Shown in pieces: positions 35,344 through 47,707 of a stretch of 64,000 nt of DNA; within the stretch, counting starts at the first letter, position 1; each line of letters begins with the position of its first letter. The position numbers were made by a program, and so were the translations under genes. This stretch comes from Anadara kagoshimensis (Eukaryota; Mollusca; Bivalvia; Arcoida; Arcidae). The stretch is taken from positions 30,753,508-30,817,507 of the forward strand of contig CM037869.1 in NCBI GenBank assembly GCA_021292105.1, given 5' to 3'. The notes under the pieces were generated by a model. That model saw only the letters and a list, made by a program, of their open reading frames with translations, was not told where the DNA came from and did not search any database.

Positions 35344-35834
35344 GTTCGGCAGTATCTGTAAGGCTACCAAGTCCAAATATTCTAAACTATAAAGTGATCA
35401 GTTCGATAGATTTTATGACTAATTGATTAATATTAACAAGTTATTAAGATAATGTTAATGATGAATTAGCATGACACACATTTTGGCACTTACGTGTTGG
35501 AAATTTATCACATGCACATGGTTGGCAATTGTCCTGACTTTGTACCGAGTCATTTTATATTAAAAATGTTTCATTGAGTATAATAGTTTTGATATGATAA
35601 ATAGTCACAAAGGTTTCAATGAACATACATATTTTATATGACAGCTAGTCTATCGTATTATTGGATAGAGCGTCGAAGTAAGGGACGTTTACAACACACA
35701 TATGCATATTTATACAATGATTTAAAATTGCATGCCAATGATAAAACATGATATCATAAAATCTTTTGTCTAGTGCTGTTATAAAATTGCAATTTGATGC
35801 ATCAAAGTAAACTTATTTTTCAATGCAAAACAAC

Positions 35835-36105
35835 CACATACACCAATCCATATCCAAGTTACAATAACTGAAACAAAGTAAAAACGTCCATCACTGAAGT
35901 TGATACCGAGTGCTGCGAGGCTCGCTTACCCTACGGGAACTGATAGCGAATGATCCCGAGGGGTAAGTTTCTATGAAGCTACAAACGCCACATAGAAAAT
36001 CAAGAGCAAGACTAATGGAACTTATATATCCTGGATAATTTTTGGAAACATATAAACCTATTTATCAAAAATTGTGATGACGACATAAAATATTTTAAGA
36101 GACTC
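35835..36105 (+). repeat. ATCAAAAACAAACATAC-family repeat, diverged
   Basis: ACACCAATCCATATCCAAG, GAAACAAAGTAAAAACGT, CTACAAACGCCACATAG and GGAAACATATAAACCTATTT follow the family order with many changes. Confidence 0.6.
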
Positions 36106-36144
36106 TTTATATAAAGAAACAGAGCTAGGAGAATCACAAAAAGC

Positions 36145-36375
36145 AAACTAATCCATGTCCTATCAAAATCCAGAAGCTAAGTAAAAAATTTCGAACGGAC
36201 GAGTCAGATTAGACACGTGGACTTCCACCAGGGAAGTGAGGCCGGGTGCTTTGGAAGGGTAAGAACCTCCTGTTTAGCTAGCTACACCCGCCACGTGTGT
36301 AATCAAAATTGTGTGAAAGGAACATGGAACTATGGGACGTCAAATATATTCAGGGCCATCCTGGACACAGAGACC
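36145..36375 (+). repeat. ATCAAAAACAAACATAC-family repeat
   Basis: TAATCCATGTCCTATCAAAA, ACCAGGGAAGTGAGGCCGGG, GCTAGCTACACCCGCCACGT and GGAACATGGAACTATGGGAC. The 106-residue open frame here is repeat-derived. Confidence 0.82.
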
Positions 36376-36599
36376 GCATATACAATTATGTATTTGGTTA
36401 CAACAGAAAAGCATCCACCCCAACTACGCACTAGACACGGCATGTGTAAACTATTTTTGACTTTAAGACAGAATTTGGATGTAGTGTCAAAATACACAAT
36501 GCACCTACGTGGAACACTAAATAAAAAACAGATGTAGCTTATCAGGGATGAATAAAAATAATGCAGAATCTTTGAACGTTTGATGATAAACAGCAAAAT

Positions 36600-36690
36600 C
36601 AATCACAAATATACCGGTCCATGTCCAAATCACAACCCAGAAAGGAAAGTAAAAATTTTGAACACTGACAATTTAAGTTAAACGCAAACT
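36600..36690 (+). repeat. ATCAAAAACAAACATAC-family repeat, 5' fragment
   Basis: CCGGTCCATGTCCAAATCAC and AACCCAGAAAGGAAAGTAAA; breaks off after TTTACCAAGGAA. Confidence 0.6.
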
Positions 36691-38402
36691 TTTACCAAGG
36701 AATAATAAAAAGGTAGGGTAGTGGGAATTCCTATTTATTATAGGAAATGAAGATACTTTTTCATTTTGTTATGGAAGTATCCGAATTATGTTACGTGTGT
36801 AATGTCCAATTCTTTTATACTTCCATAACAAAAAGACAAAAATAACTTTATTTCTTATAATTCAATTCTTTTCAAGAACAAATAAAAAAATTGAATAACA
36901 ATTTATCCATAGCAAGTAAAAATAACATCGCTATTGCGTAGAAACAATCAAAATGCTTGAAACAAATGAATAATATATTTATGGCAATACAAAAAGTATT
37001 GTTCAAGGTCATAAAAAACACAAACATGACGGTAAAATGACTGTTGTAACAGACTGAGATGGAAAGAAACAGTAAAGTGAACATGCTAAAGATCTAAAGT
37101 AATATATCTATTGTTTGTTACTACTAAATTAAGGTCTTTATTAAAATACAATTCATGATTATATGGGGAGGGGGCAAATGCTAATTATGCATATTAACTT
37201 TCAGTATCTTATGGAATAACTTTGGGGATTGCAATTAGCAAGAAACGGAGGTGGTCATAACACCATTGAGCGTATGAAAAAAGATAAAATGTAGCTTAAT
37301 CAAGTTTTTTAACCAATTTTCTTGTCCAGCAAACATTTTTTTAGAAATTCTTTCTTAATTTTGGAAAAGGATACAAGCTATATCACATTTCACAATAAGC
37401 GCATTGAGAACCAAGTGGTAAGCAATTTACGTACACTGAAACTACATATAATTAGATAGAGGGTAGTCAGCACCGGTATAAAGACCGAGACGTATCCAGT
37501 GGTGAAGGACATTTTAAAGTCTTAAAAAGGCAAAAATGAAATAATATTTTAATCGTGTGGGTAAAGACAAAACAGGACGGAATTCATTCATCCTATAACA
37601 ATCAAGACTATTTATGTTACCAACGGTTAATGAATATGCACATTATTGAACCAGATTCATAGGTCAGAAATTGCATTTTAACGCGAAAAAGTAGGATTGT
37701 CATAACCTTCTGGATTGTTTCCGAATGCTGTTTACTAATTCTGTCAAACTAATTAATATTCTGATAGTATTCTGATAAGAAAAAACATGAATTATTTAAT
37801 ATAAGAATTAAAAAAAAAGTTTGACTGACAATGACGTCACCAGACAAAACATAAGAGAACTTGACTGGACACAAACAGATAGATAACACATATGATAGAC
37901 ACGAACTTTTTGATATTTTTGTCTTGTTAAAGTATGAACTGGACATTATGAATATATGATAGATAGTCTAGATATACTAAATACGCAATTATCACATGGG
38001 TCTTAGATCTGATTGAACTTCATACATGACGAATTTTTAATCAATAAAATCATACGAGTACAAGCAATAAAAGATCCAAGGAACGTATTGTACAGAATGT
38101 CAAATAATTGTCCCACTTCATTATAAATAATGATTGATATAGTACTGCTCCCTGCCAACACCACCTAATATAATGAAGTTAACTAAATTTATAGGGGTTT
38201 ATAATTAATACAGAATCATAATATATTAGACATTTTTGTTACATAACAAAACGGTTAAATGATATTGTTTTAAATCAGATTTGTTTATTTGTAAATTGTC
38301 TTGAAACAATAATGAACAATTTAGGACTTCATGGTCAGAAACTTTGATAATGTTTTAAATTTGTAGTATTTTTGGCAATTAAGTTTTACTAATAAGATAA
38401 CA

Positions 38403-38445
38403 ATGGCTCTAATACAAACATTTCAAGGAAAGTCACCGAAAATAG
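38403..38445 (+). CDS. EF-hand gene 2, exon 1
   Basis: Fourteen codons plus one base, donor GTAAGT. Same length and phase as gene 1 exon 1; both begin MAL and share an F-x-G-x-S core. Confidence 0.8.
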
Positions 38446-41400
38446 GTAAGTGTGATTGTGATTATATCAAAATAACTTAGAATCATTAATTTTTCGTATT
38501 GTCAAAATTTATTTTCAAGTTTATGTACATTCTGGTTTACGTATTTTAATTTCGTGATTCTTTCTTGTTACTTGTTTAAGTGGATCTCGATATCGATCTT
38601 ACTTATTTTAAAATAATTTATTCACTTATTTATAAAATTTAGATATTTCAGAAACATGCCATTATATATTTTAATTTCATGTCTTAACGAAAATGCAATA
38701 AGATATATAACGGCAGCGTTACAACAAGAACTAAATCTTAAACTTTAGTTAAAAATAACAAAACAAAGCTCTAATCGTTTAAACAGATTTAGAAAATAAA
38801 AAAATGTTGCAAAACGGATTACTCAAAGTTAAACATATCTTAAAATAAGATTACCTAAATCAGTAAACATTAGGTGAATATTTGAATTTTTCATTTTGAT
38901 GCATGATGTAGACTAAATGTCATAATAATTATTATATCTTAATTACAGATGAAGTTGATACCTCTATAGACATGGTTGTCCGTGAACTAACAACTGAAGA
39001 AAGAAAAGGTAATTTATTTCAGACATGATTTTGTATCGGACATTTGCAATAAAGTTTCATTTGGAATTTTGGTTCTGGGTTATGATTCGGACATGGATAA
39101 GTATCTTTGTTTTTCATAAATTTGTATCCAGGTATGACGTTTTACGGAGCTCTTCAGGTGAAAAGACTTTATAGTCGGTGACATTGTTAATTTTTAAATA
39201 TGTCATTTGTTGCGATGTCTAATCACGCCTACACGAAAATCGTTGAACATTTACGAAACCTTACAGACCGTAATTTTTTGACTTTCCACTCATGTTTTGC
39301 TTTATAAAAAATTCTTGGTTGTTTTTTTTAAATTGATATTCTTCAAAAATTAAGGTATACCCCTTATGCAAAGCATTTCTTTAACTGGATGTGGTAAAAC
39401 ATATTTTGGTACTTTTGGGTATCTTTTCAACGTCTTGGGAAACAATTTCCAAACACTCCTGTATATCAAAACAGCCGTCTAGTGCTGTACAATAACTGGT
39501 ATGTGTAATGTTTATGTTTATTTTGCTGATTGTTGGTTGTAATGCTTTATTTTAGACTAGACTGATGAACACCCTGAAAAAAGCGTCACAATATTGGTGA
39601 TACGTATGACGTCTTTGTATTTTAAATTACATTTGACGTTTAATGGTTTCATTTTCTTCTTATTGTCAATTTTAATTTTATACTTTGTGGTAGTATAATC
39701 TAGTATAACAGGAGATGCATAATTTTTTGTGCATCCGGCCTCACTTTCCAGTTGGAAATTCACGTTGGGTACTTAATTTCACAGTTTTTAATCTTTCAAT
39801 TTTTCTTGAAATTGTAGTTTGAACATGGAGTGGTATGTTTGTTTTGATTTGTTACTAAATGGTTTATCATTTGAATTAGTATCGTCAACAAAGTTTAAAA
39901 TGAGTCAGATTCGAAACTCTTGTTAGCACACTCCTCCAATTAAACATTGTTTTCAAGCGTTGCATGGGAAAAGGACAATGACCTGGAATTTCCTCAATTT
40001 CCAAACTAAGGAATATCTGCACGTCATTCAGCGGGGTTAATACACAAACATCTTTTGTAAATACAAATTAATAACAAAACATCATGTTCCAGAACACGAT
40101 GTGGAATAAAAATATTCAATCCTGTTTTTAATCATAAACGGGTTGATTAACGAGAAAATAACAAGCTTTGATCACGGTAGTTGACCCTTAAATAAACAAG
40201 TATCAGGTTCCTTTATAGTGTGTTTAGGAAGATAAGACGTTTGGTCATTTAAATCTATTTTTATCTTTTTTATATCAAAAATGGCATAAATTACATAGCA
40301 TTTTTACATACAGTAGTTTTTACAAAAATATAAAAAAAGCATGTTAAAGTCAATGTCTTAAGAAAAAATTACTACTAGTATATTCATTAAAACAAGTATA
40401 CAGATGTTAATATGTGTATTAACAAACATACCTTTTTGGAGACGACATGTTTTATATAATATTTTAATCGTAATACAGTCATAAATGAGATTTATATTGC
40501 CCTGATGTGTTAAAACTATGTAATATTTTATTATTCCTCATTAGAAAAATACGATACTATCTGTAATTTGATTGGATCGTTGGATCATGTGATCAGGGTG
40601 GAGAAAACATCGTGTATCCTCTGAAAACATTATATCCCACCTCTTCGGAACACACCATGACGTCACAATGATATGACGTCATCGATGGAGAATCGGTCAC
40701 GACGTTTTAGCGTTTGCCTCCGATGAGTTCCGATCGTAGAAAAAACAATGAATCGGAGAAGGAATGAAGTTTTCAGGCCGTCTTTTTAAAAATATTTTTC
40801 TTTCTCTCTGTCTATCTTATTACAATGGTTATCTTTCGGTATAATAAACAATTTATTGCCTTTGTTTGAGGGAGATATGAACATTTGTTCACCCTTAACA
40901 AGCCACATTTTCTTCGGGTTTCGCCCTCGGGAAATATGACTTGTTGCGGGTTAACAAATGTTCATATCTCCCTCATTCAAAGGCAATAAATGTATAATAT
41001 ATGTCTTCGCTACTGTATATATCAAAAACAAACATACTAATCCATGTCCGAATCATAATCCAGAAGCAAAGTAAAAACTTTGGAACTGACAAGTTAGGTA
41101 TATGCCAAATTTTGGTTCAAGTGGGAGGTCGTGGATTCGGACCTCGACCGGGATTGCACTCAGCATTACGAAATGAAAGTAACGGATTTTTAGGATTGAA
41201 ACTTAATATGAACGAAGCCCCGTGTCACTGAAGGAGTGGTACGGTAAAGAACCCTGCTGTATAATGTCATCAGCGCAATGCACAAGCAAACTTTTTGCAC
41301 TTTCGTCTATAGTTGGATATGCCGCTACATACCATTACTTAGCTTACCCTCAGCTTAATCCTTACATATAATGTATATAGTAATACATGGTGGAGAAGAT

Positions 41401-44047
41401 GATAATCAAGATACGTGTCTAATTGGGTGAACGTTTAATAACATAATTATATTCTTGGTTTTGTTTTACCTTTTAATTTTAGAATTGAAAGAAATGTTTT
41501 CAAAACATGACGACAATGGTGACAATAGAATTTCTATAAGAGAAGCAAGATCTTTGTTAAAGGCACTGGGTATGAAACCAACTCTAAAAGACATCAGAGA
41601 ATGGATGAGACGGCTGGGTGATAACAATGGTCAGTAGTAGTAGTAGCAGTAAAAACAGTGGTGGTAGAGGAACATGCCCCTTCTCTCTATTTCAATTGCG
41701 CCTCGACAACAGAGTGGTATCAAACATGCGTTTTCAGATTTAAGCACCTCTAATCTCATAGGTTCTAATACGCCCCGGACCAAAAGCTAGTATGAGATGG
41801 TCATTTTTGCATGCGTAAGATCGGTTGTTTTTTCTGGCTTCCTGCAACACCTCTGACATGATCCCCTCGATATGTCAAAGAGTTTTAACTAGGGCGTTTA
41901 TATCTCAATATTCCCAATCCACTATATATATTCACACCTAATCCCGCATACAGTGCAAAGTTTGTATAATTATTCTACGCCAGCAAGAGATAAGCATGCC
42001 AGAGATTAATACCACTGTCTATCTTTAATGTTTGAAGACAACTGTTATAATAAATAACTTATTGCTCTATATTTTTGAAACCTAAAATTCATTTCTTCTT
42101 TTTTAAAATATAAACGAAATTTTATTATCTTTGTAAATCTCCGAGTGTAATTCCTGTTTATGTTTCTTTTTTTTTTTTTTTTTAAATAACTACGTCTCAT
42201 CAACGATATTTCCTACAGATATTGTGTAAGAATTAGCGAATATCTTGAACAAAAATACTCATGAAGCAACTTTTAAAGCTTTGAGGGCTTCCACAAAAAC
42301 CTTATGGGATGATGACATTAACTTCGTGTCTTTTGACGATAGACTATCAGTATAAATTCGGCAAATGTGTTCATTAACTTCCACAAACGCATTACTGAGT
42401 AGTTGAGTTGGGTCTTTTCCACCTTTTACATTATTCAAAATCATTTATAACTTATTTTGGCATTTACAGGTGATGATTATTTATCTTTCAAAGAATTTGA
42501 AGGACTTGTCAGACATCATATATCCACCATGGAGTACGAAGAAGCAATGATGAGAGCGGCGTTCAGAAGGTTTGATTTAAACGGGGATGGTTCAATCTCT
42601 AAAAAGGAAATAGTGGGCATACTTAAACAGACTAATGTACAAAATCCGGAAGAGGAAGCAGATAGACTAATAGAGGAAGCGGATCTGAATGGAGACGGAG
42701 AAATTGATTATAAAGGTGAAACTGTTAATACATTTCAATAACTGTACTGGATTTTTTTAATAAATTTACAAATTGACGTCCAGTGCTAGGGTTTGGATGC
42801 AATGTAGCGGCAAAATACTTCTTTAGGAAATTATACATTTATTATGTTCTATTTTATCATTTTTGTTCATTGTTAATGTGCTTTAAAACTTTTGGCCAAT
42901 ATCAGATATAACAATAACCAATTAACCTCGTGATGTGTTTTTTTTAAATAAAAGAGATCGATTACAATTGGCTTTACTGTACCAAGTGATACATCTTAAT
43001 GTGTGATAAATAATTATTTTCATTGCATCATGAATCGCACAAATTGATATTTTCTCCTACAAACGACCTCATTCTTTAACTGTGCAGCGTTAACGTTTCG
43101 TAAAAAGTAAATAAGGTAATGTGACACGTTAGGGAACCACATATAAAACCGATGATACCAAACCTAAATGATGTCAAAACATGCTACATATTGTCAGGTC
43201 TTTTTTGTTTATTATAATCTAGAATTAAATAGGCAAATAACATTGGCTTTTCCGATTGAATTTTTATTCAAACTATTCATATAGTTGATTTGCAGTCAAT
43301 ACATGCACAATGCACGCGTTTTTGGTTTGTCCTATTATGTAGAAAAAATAAATACTTGTGTTTTGTATACATAAATGTAGTGGTTGTTAAGAGTCAACCA
43401 TATGAACCATAATGGCGATTTTGACCACCCAATTACGGCAAACACAGCTCTAACGAGACCATAATTCAGGAATTTGCTGCTCCTTTGTCCTCAAATAGGG
43501 TATTTTAAGTAAGTAAAACTAACAAAACCAGAAACAATATTTGAAATTAATCCTCACGGCTTATTTTCAAATTTGAAATTCGGTAGTTTTTAATAAATTG
43601 TTGTGATATTATTGACAGAGAAATTACATTTGTTAATATCCAGTACATACGTATCCGTAAGAAAATATCAGCAAGATAGACACCGTAAATAGTCACGGGT
43701 TATATAAATACGAATTTTACGAAATTTCAGACTTGACAAAAGACTGTAAGGATTCATTTTAAATATTCTTTCAGGTTGTCGTAATATGTTATATTTAGAA
43801 TTCTCCATTCTACTGCAAAGAACCATACAATCGCAGGAATGTGGTCGCATAAAGGGTGTGTATACCGTAATTGGATCGTCAAAATGAGGTCAAAAATGTT
43901 TAAAGTAAATGTCAAGCGGAGAGATCATTGTTTTTATCTATACAGTGATGTTATGTCATTTTTGTCATTGATCTCATTAACTAATTTGGTCTTTCTTTCT
44001 TTTCAGAGTTTTGTCAGGTATTATTTGGGTCCGGTAATCAGGAATGA
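38403..44047 (+). CDS. EF-hand protein 2 (calmodulin/troponin-C-like), 5 exons
   Basis: Exons 38403-38445, 38949-39008, 41483-41629, 42470-42715 and 44007-44047 give about 178 residues, all introns phase 1 at the same positions as genes 1 and 3. N-terminus MALIQTFQGKSPKI; exon-2 module VDTSIDMVVREL; EF-hand 1 loop DDNGDNRISIRE; EF-hand 2 loop DNNGDDYLSFKE, split after the third residue; EF-hand 3 loop DLNGDGSISKKE; EF-hand 4 loop DLNGDGEIDYKE; C-terminus FCQVLFGSGNQE. Loops 3 and 4 are textbook. Loops 1 and 2 have Asn or Asp at position 6 instead of Gly, so N-lobe affinity may differ. The start is chosen by match to gene 1 and by the CAATGG context. AATAAA lies at 44059-44064, only 11 bases after the stop. 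Role beyond calcium binding is unknown. Confidence 0.88.
38949..39008 (+). CDS. EF-hand gene 2, exon 2
   Basis: Sixty bases, acceptor TTAATTACAG, donor GTAATT, encoding DEVDTSIDMVVRELTTEERK. Confidence 0.85.
39340..39515 (+). mobile_element. Hammerhead-bearing repeat, decayed copy
   Basis: In intron 2 of EF-hand gene 2. Shares AAATTAAGGTATACCCC, AAACATATTTTGGT, ACAGCCGTCTAGTGCTGT and ATAACTGGTATGTGTAATG with the copies at 45.8 and 51.2 kb. The CTGATGA core and stem II are lost (CTGTATA, then a gap), so it cannot be an active ribozyme. Confidence 0.75.
39728..39855 (-). repeat. ATCAAAAACAAACATAC-family repeat, truncated
   Basis: Right border GTATGTTTGTTTTGAT. Contains CATCCGGCCTCACTTTCCAG and stops there. 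A smaller fragment of the same kind lies at 39066-39112. Confidence 0.7.
40848..40992. mobile_element. Foldback element, ~50-bp arms
   Basis: Left arm TTTATTGCCTTTG, GAGGGAGATATGAACATTTG; right arm CAAATGTTCATATCTCCCTC, CAAAGGCAATAAA. Central spacer TCGGGTTTCGCCCTCGGG is itself palindromic. It resembles the foldback at 62179-62322 in layout. Confidence 0.88.
41023..41100 (+). repeat. ATCAAAAACAAACATAC-family repeat, 5' fragment
   Basis: Begins ATCAAAAACAAACATACTAA and ends TGACAAGTTAGGT, abutting a truncated SINE at 41101. Confidence 0.85.
41101..41335 (+). mobile_element. tRNA-derived SINE, first family, head truncated
   Basis: Enters the family at GTGGGAGGTCGTGGATTCGG and continues GCATTACGAAATGAAAGTAA, AAGAACCCTGCTGTATAATG; the tail is lost beyond CTATAGTTGGATATG. 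Confidence 0.82.
41483..41629 (+). CDS. EF-hand gene 2, exon 3 (EF-hand 1)
   Basis: 147 bases, acceptor TTAATTTTAG. Encodes LKEMFSKHDDNGDNRISI, then REARSLLKALGMKPTLKD and IREWMRRLGDNN. The donor is GTCAGT, a variant also used once in the kinesin gene; it alone keeps phase 1 into exon 4. Confidence 0.85.
42166..42183. repeat. Poly(T) tract
   Basis: Run of T in intron 3 of EF-hand gene 2. Confidence 0.85.
42470..42715 (+). CDS. EF-hand gene 2, exon 4 (EF-hands 2-4)
   Basis: 246 bases, acceptor GCATTTACAG, donor GTGAAA. Encodes DDYLSFKEFEGLVRHHIS, EYEEAMMRAAFRRFDLNGDG and LIEEADLNGDGEIDYK. Confidence 0.92.
44007..44047 (+). CDS. EF-hand gene 2, last exon
   Basis: Acceptor TTCTTTTCAG, encodes EFCQVLFGSGNQE, stop TGA at 44045-44047. 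A longer open frame overlapping it in another phase is a shadow. Confidence 0.82.
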
Positions 44048-45037
44048 CGTCACATATAAATAAAAGTTGTTCACGAAATAATAATGCGTTCACTAGTCAG
44101 TATTGTGACGTTATCATCATTACATGAGTGCAATGTTCATTTACATGTAATTTCAAATATTCAAAACACACTGCTGGAACCGAGCAGTCCAAGATATACG
44201 ATGTTTGAAAAAATGACACACGAAACCATTGGACAGATGAAGTGGAAGTTTTGGGGAAAATATCGAAAAGACTGACAAAAGTGAAATTATAACTTGACTT
44301 GGTATCTCCCAAGACGTTTTAAAGGTACCTAACGCCTGTGTCTTATACCGTGTATATGCCTTCAGTACTCATAAATGCTAAGACTGCTTCAGCACAGCGC
44401 TCAAAAAAATATGCATTGAGCAGGTTAACAATCTTCATAATGACGTGCCTTCAACATCATCATGAATTATATCAAATCATCAGTCTCGTTTAATCGTGAT
44501 TTGTTTGAATTTTGTAGTCGGATATAAGGTCGATACCGTAAGTTGATTTCAGAGAACAGACATTTGTCGTCGGTCATATGACCAACTGTTTTGAGACATT
44601 TGACATTTTTATTACATTAATATATAATTTTTGTTTGTAAAGATAGCCACTTAACAGGATTTACTTTAAGAATTTTTAAGTTCTCTTTACGATCTCGAAA
44701 AGGACATATTTAAGGATCTTTAAGCTTCCTTATATATCCTTAATGGAACTGAAATTTTAAGGATCTTTAATGCAATTTCAAGGATCGTTAAGAATAATTC
44801 TTTCATACGCGTGTATTTGCATTATATAATGGTGTTTTTTCATCCACCCTGAATTGGCTAAGGATGCATCATTGTTTATTCAGTTTGTATATATTACACA
44901 AAAATCATTGGAGAAACGTTTCTTCTGTGCAGAGATAATCAGAAGTACTTATTTTAAGGATTAAAACTCCTATTCTCATATAAGAATAATTTTCTTTGGA
45001 ATAAGTTTACGTCTACAATACTAGTATAATATAGTTA

Positions 45038-45306
45038 TACACCCCCCCGCTTAAAAAGTGGGGGTATATAGTGATAGGGGTGTCCGTCCGTCCTTCCGTC
45101 CTTCCGTTACACCTTAGGGTACCTATCTCTTGTCCGCAACTCCTCCTAAACCCTTCAATGGATTTTCATGAAACTTTCACACAATCTTTGTGATATAATG
45201 TAGACGTCCACCTCCTATTTAAAAATTTGATCCGATGGATTTTTTTATGTGGGGGAGCGGGGGGGGGGATTTTTGTGAGCTAGTGGCTCACAGTTTTTTC
45301 TAGTTT
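45038..45306 (+). repeat. Second copy of the ACCCCCGCTTAAAAAG repeat
   Basis: Aligns over its whole length with 6460-6731, same orientation, ending GGCTCACAGTTTTTTCTAGT. It lies between EF-hand genes 2 and 3. Confidence 0.8.
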
Positions 45307-45639
45307 ATTTTAGTGTCACGTATAAAATTACTAAAACTTTAACACGTGAAAATAAAACAATAAAATTTTATACCCGAGCAAATTTTGCCTATTAGGCACT
45401 ACTGTTACAGTTAAAAATATTTATAAAACAGCCCTTAGCCCTTGCCAAAATCCCAAAACGAGAGCAATATTTTTTTTACTAACTTAAGCGTTCATCTTTT
45501 GGAATCTGACCAAGCCTCGAGTGGCAAATATATGACACTATTGAAATGGAACATTATATATATATGTATTGTAGGAAAAAAGTATTTTAGTATGTTATGT
45601 TAAGCACTAATTTCGTATTCTTGTCAGAAATATACTTAA

Positions 45640-45900
45640 TATAATTGTCTAAATTTCCTGCAAGTTAAAATTTGAAATTTCTCAAAAACTAAGGTATACT
45701 CCCTAATTAATGCAAAGTATTTCCTTAGCTTAATTTGATAAAATATATTTTGGTCCTTTGGGTAGGTTTTCAACATCTTTAAAATAATTCTGGTTTCATA
45801 TGGGCCCAAGCACTACTGATGAGGAATTGTATTCCGAAACGGCCGTCTAGTTCTGTAAAATTAAAACTGGTATAATATGTAATCATACATTGTATTTCAT
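45640..45900 (+). mobile_element. Hammerhead-bearing repeat, best-preserved core
   Basis: About 260 bp from TTGTCTAAATTTCCTGCAAG to AAAACTGGTATAATATGTAA. The same ordered blocks recur at 51030-51275 (both sense) and in part at 39340-39515 and 55296-55394. No protein-coding capacity. The ribozyme lies near the 3' end. Confidence 0.82.
45809..45854 (+). ncRNA. Type I hammerhead ribozyme, intact core
   Basis: Segments in order: stem I AGCACTA (45809-45815); core CTGATGA (45816-45822); stem II GGAAT with loop TGT and ATTCC (45823-45835); GAA (45836-45838); stem III ACGG pairing with CCGT and no loop (45839-45846); cleavage base C after GT (45847); stem I 3' strand TAGTTCT (one mismatch to AGCACTA). 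All invariant hammerhead core bases are present and predicted cleavage follows C45847. The very short stem III is typical of animal retroelement hammerheads, which are known to cut best as dimers. Confidence 0.8.
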
Positions 45901-46997
45901 TTGCGAATTCTTTGATGCATTCCTTTGGAAAGAAATAAATCCATTACCTTTAACCATTTACCATGTGATCTTTGTAGTTTACGTTTGTATTTCAATACAC
46001 TTTTTTATTTATCATGTTGTGTCTATGAAAGCATTTACATCTTGTGTTTAAATAAATGTTATATTCTATGTTAAGCCTTTGTTATCTTTATATAACATAA
46101 TATTTGAAAATAATATGTAGAAATGCACAGCCCGAGCCTTGATTTTGAGTGGACTTCTTGTATTACGCCATCAAAAGTTTGTGTCGTGTTCTTGGTTGCG
46201 TTTGGTTTTTCAATGCGTTTCCATGGCAGCTGCACTATTTGTCTGTCTCATTGTTTTGTGGTATATAACTGAGTTCTTTTCATGTTATATTTAAGAACGA
46301 CCGTTAAAATGCAATCAAAAAAAAAGGAAATGGTTCAAAAATGTTAAATAGCTGAAAGCATTTAAATTATAAACTGGGAAAAACTAACTCCCTGTATTTC
46401 AAGTAAGTCATTAAAAAGCCACAAGTATTTTTAAAATAAGTCGATTTTGATGTTCATGGAATGGTATTTAAATGCTTGATAGACCAAACCATAGCCTATA
46501 TATCAAACCAAATACCCTATTATCCGACTTTATAGGAGATGTTCATTCTGTCCGATCGTTCTCTGAAAATTTGAGAAATTTTGCCACTGTTTAGAATATA
46601 ATTGATTTATATTTGACACAAAGTACATATTCTTTCCGGGCATTTGGAAAAACTTTTTTAAAAACTTATTGCATACTAAGTGATTCTGTTATCAAGATCA
46701 ATAGACATGTGTATCTTTAGACTACTGACACGCTTATAAGTATGATAGTAAAGCAAATGTATCTGTACCAAACCGATATAGTAGTATTACTTGTCTGGAA
46801 TTGGGTGTCCTACATTTAGCAGTCTCCGTCTTGTTTCTTCATATATATTAGTTAATGTCATATTCATAACTTCATCGGTCGTTGTCAAGCACATATTTTA
46901 GTTACAATTTATGGTTTGGTTACTTGCCTCGTTGGATCCATTTGTGTTCCTACCCTCTATATGGACAGGTACATAATTTACAATTAAATCTGGTTAT

Positions 46998-47350
46998 AAA
47001 ATAACGGCCCATGAACATGTCCAAACCGCAATCCCTAATGAAAAACAAAAACTTGCAAACTGGCAAATAAGGTTAAACAGGTCAACTTCAACCAGGTAAG
47101 AGAGGCCGGGTGCTCTGGAAGGATACCTATTTCCTGTCTAGCTAGCTACACCCGCCACGTGTAAAACCAAAATTGAAAATCAACATAGAAATATGGGAAA
47201 TCAAATATATCCATAGTTCTTTTTAAAACAAAGATCATACCGTTCTTATCAACAATGTTGTGATGACAGCCATAAACATTTCGAGGACCTTGATAAGCCT
47301 ATAACCTTGCAATATCTTTGAGACAACAACCTGTTTGTAAACTAAAAGTT
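46998..47350 (+). repeat. ATCAAAAACAAACATAC-family repeat, near full length
   Basis: CATGTCCAAACCGCAATCCC, GAGGCCGGGTGCTCTGGAAG, CTAGCTAGCTACACCCGCCA, TTGTGATGACAGCCATAAAC and CAACCTGTTTGTAAAC in family order. Confidence 0.8.
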
Positions 47351-47707
47351 TGTGTCGTTGTATAAAATTCCTGTAACAATATCTACCAGAATAAAACTTT
47401 TTCAATGGGCAATATTAAGTTGGTGTTCTAAATCTGCAAAAGAGAGATAACCAAAACATTTAGTTGTTTTAATCTTCGCGTGTGGCAATATCTCCGAATC
47501 AACAATTTTTGTGTGTGCAGTTAATCCTGCAATGGGAACAAACCAACCAGAAATATATTCTTCAATTTACAATATTAAGCTGGTGCTCAAAATCTGCTAA
47601 AGAGAGATAACCAAAACATCTTATCTGTCTAACACTCACTTGTGACGTAAAATAATACTTTAAACGGCATACGACCGTTTATCATTGTCTCGTCCCTGGC
47701 AAGAAAC

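Larger units (their letters stand above)
29585..38402. other. Intergenic region, EF-hand gene 1 to gene 2
   Basis: No gene seen apart from transposase remnants. It holds two adjacent palindromic MITEs (about 30428-30868), the split mariner remnant and its tandem duplicate (31270-33370), the 21/22-bp array in a MITE (34546-35343), four copies of the ATCAAAAACAAACATAC repeat and plain AT-rich DNA from about 36700 to 38400. Confidence 0.65.

Noticed and set aside
36217-36537. 106-residue open frame
   Set aside because: Its first half lies in a copy of the ATCAAAAACAAACATAC repeat and the rest has no recognisable domain or splice context.
43839-44063. 74-residue open frame ending past the last exon of EF-hand gene 2
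   Set aside because: It overlaps the true last exon in a different phase; the phase-1 reading EFCQVLFGSGNQE matches genes 1 and 3.
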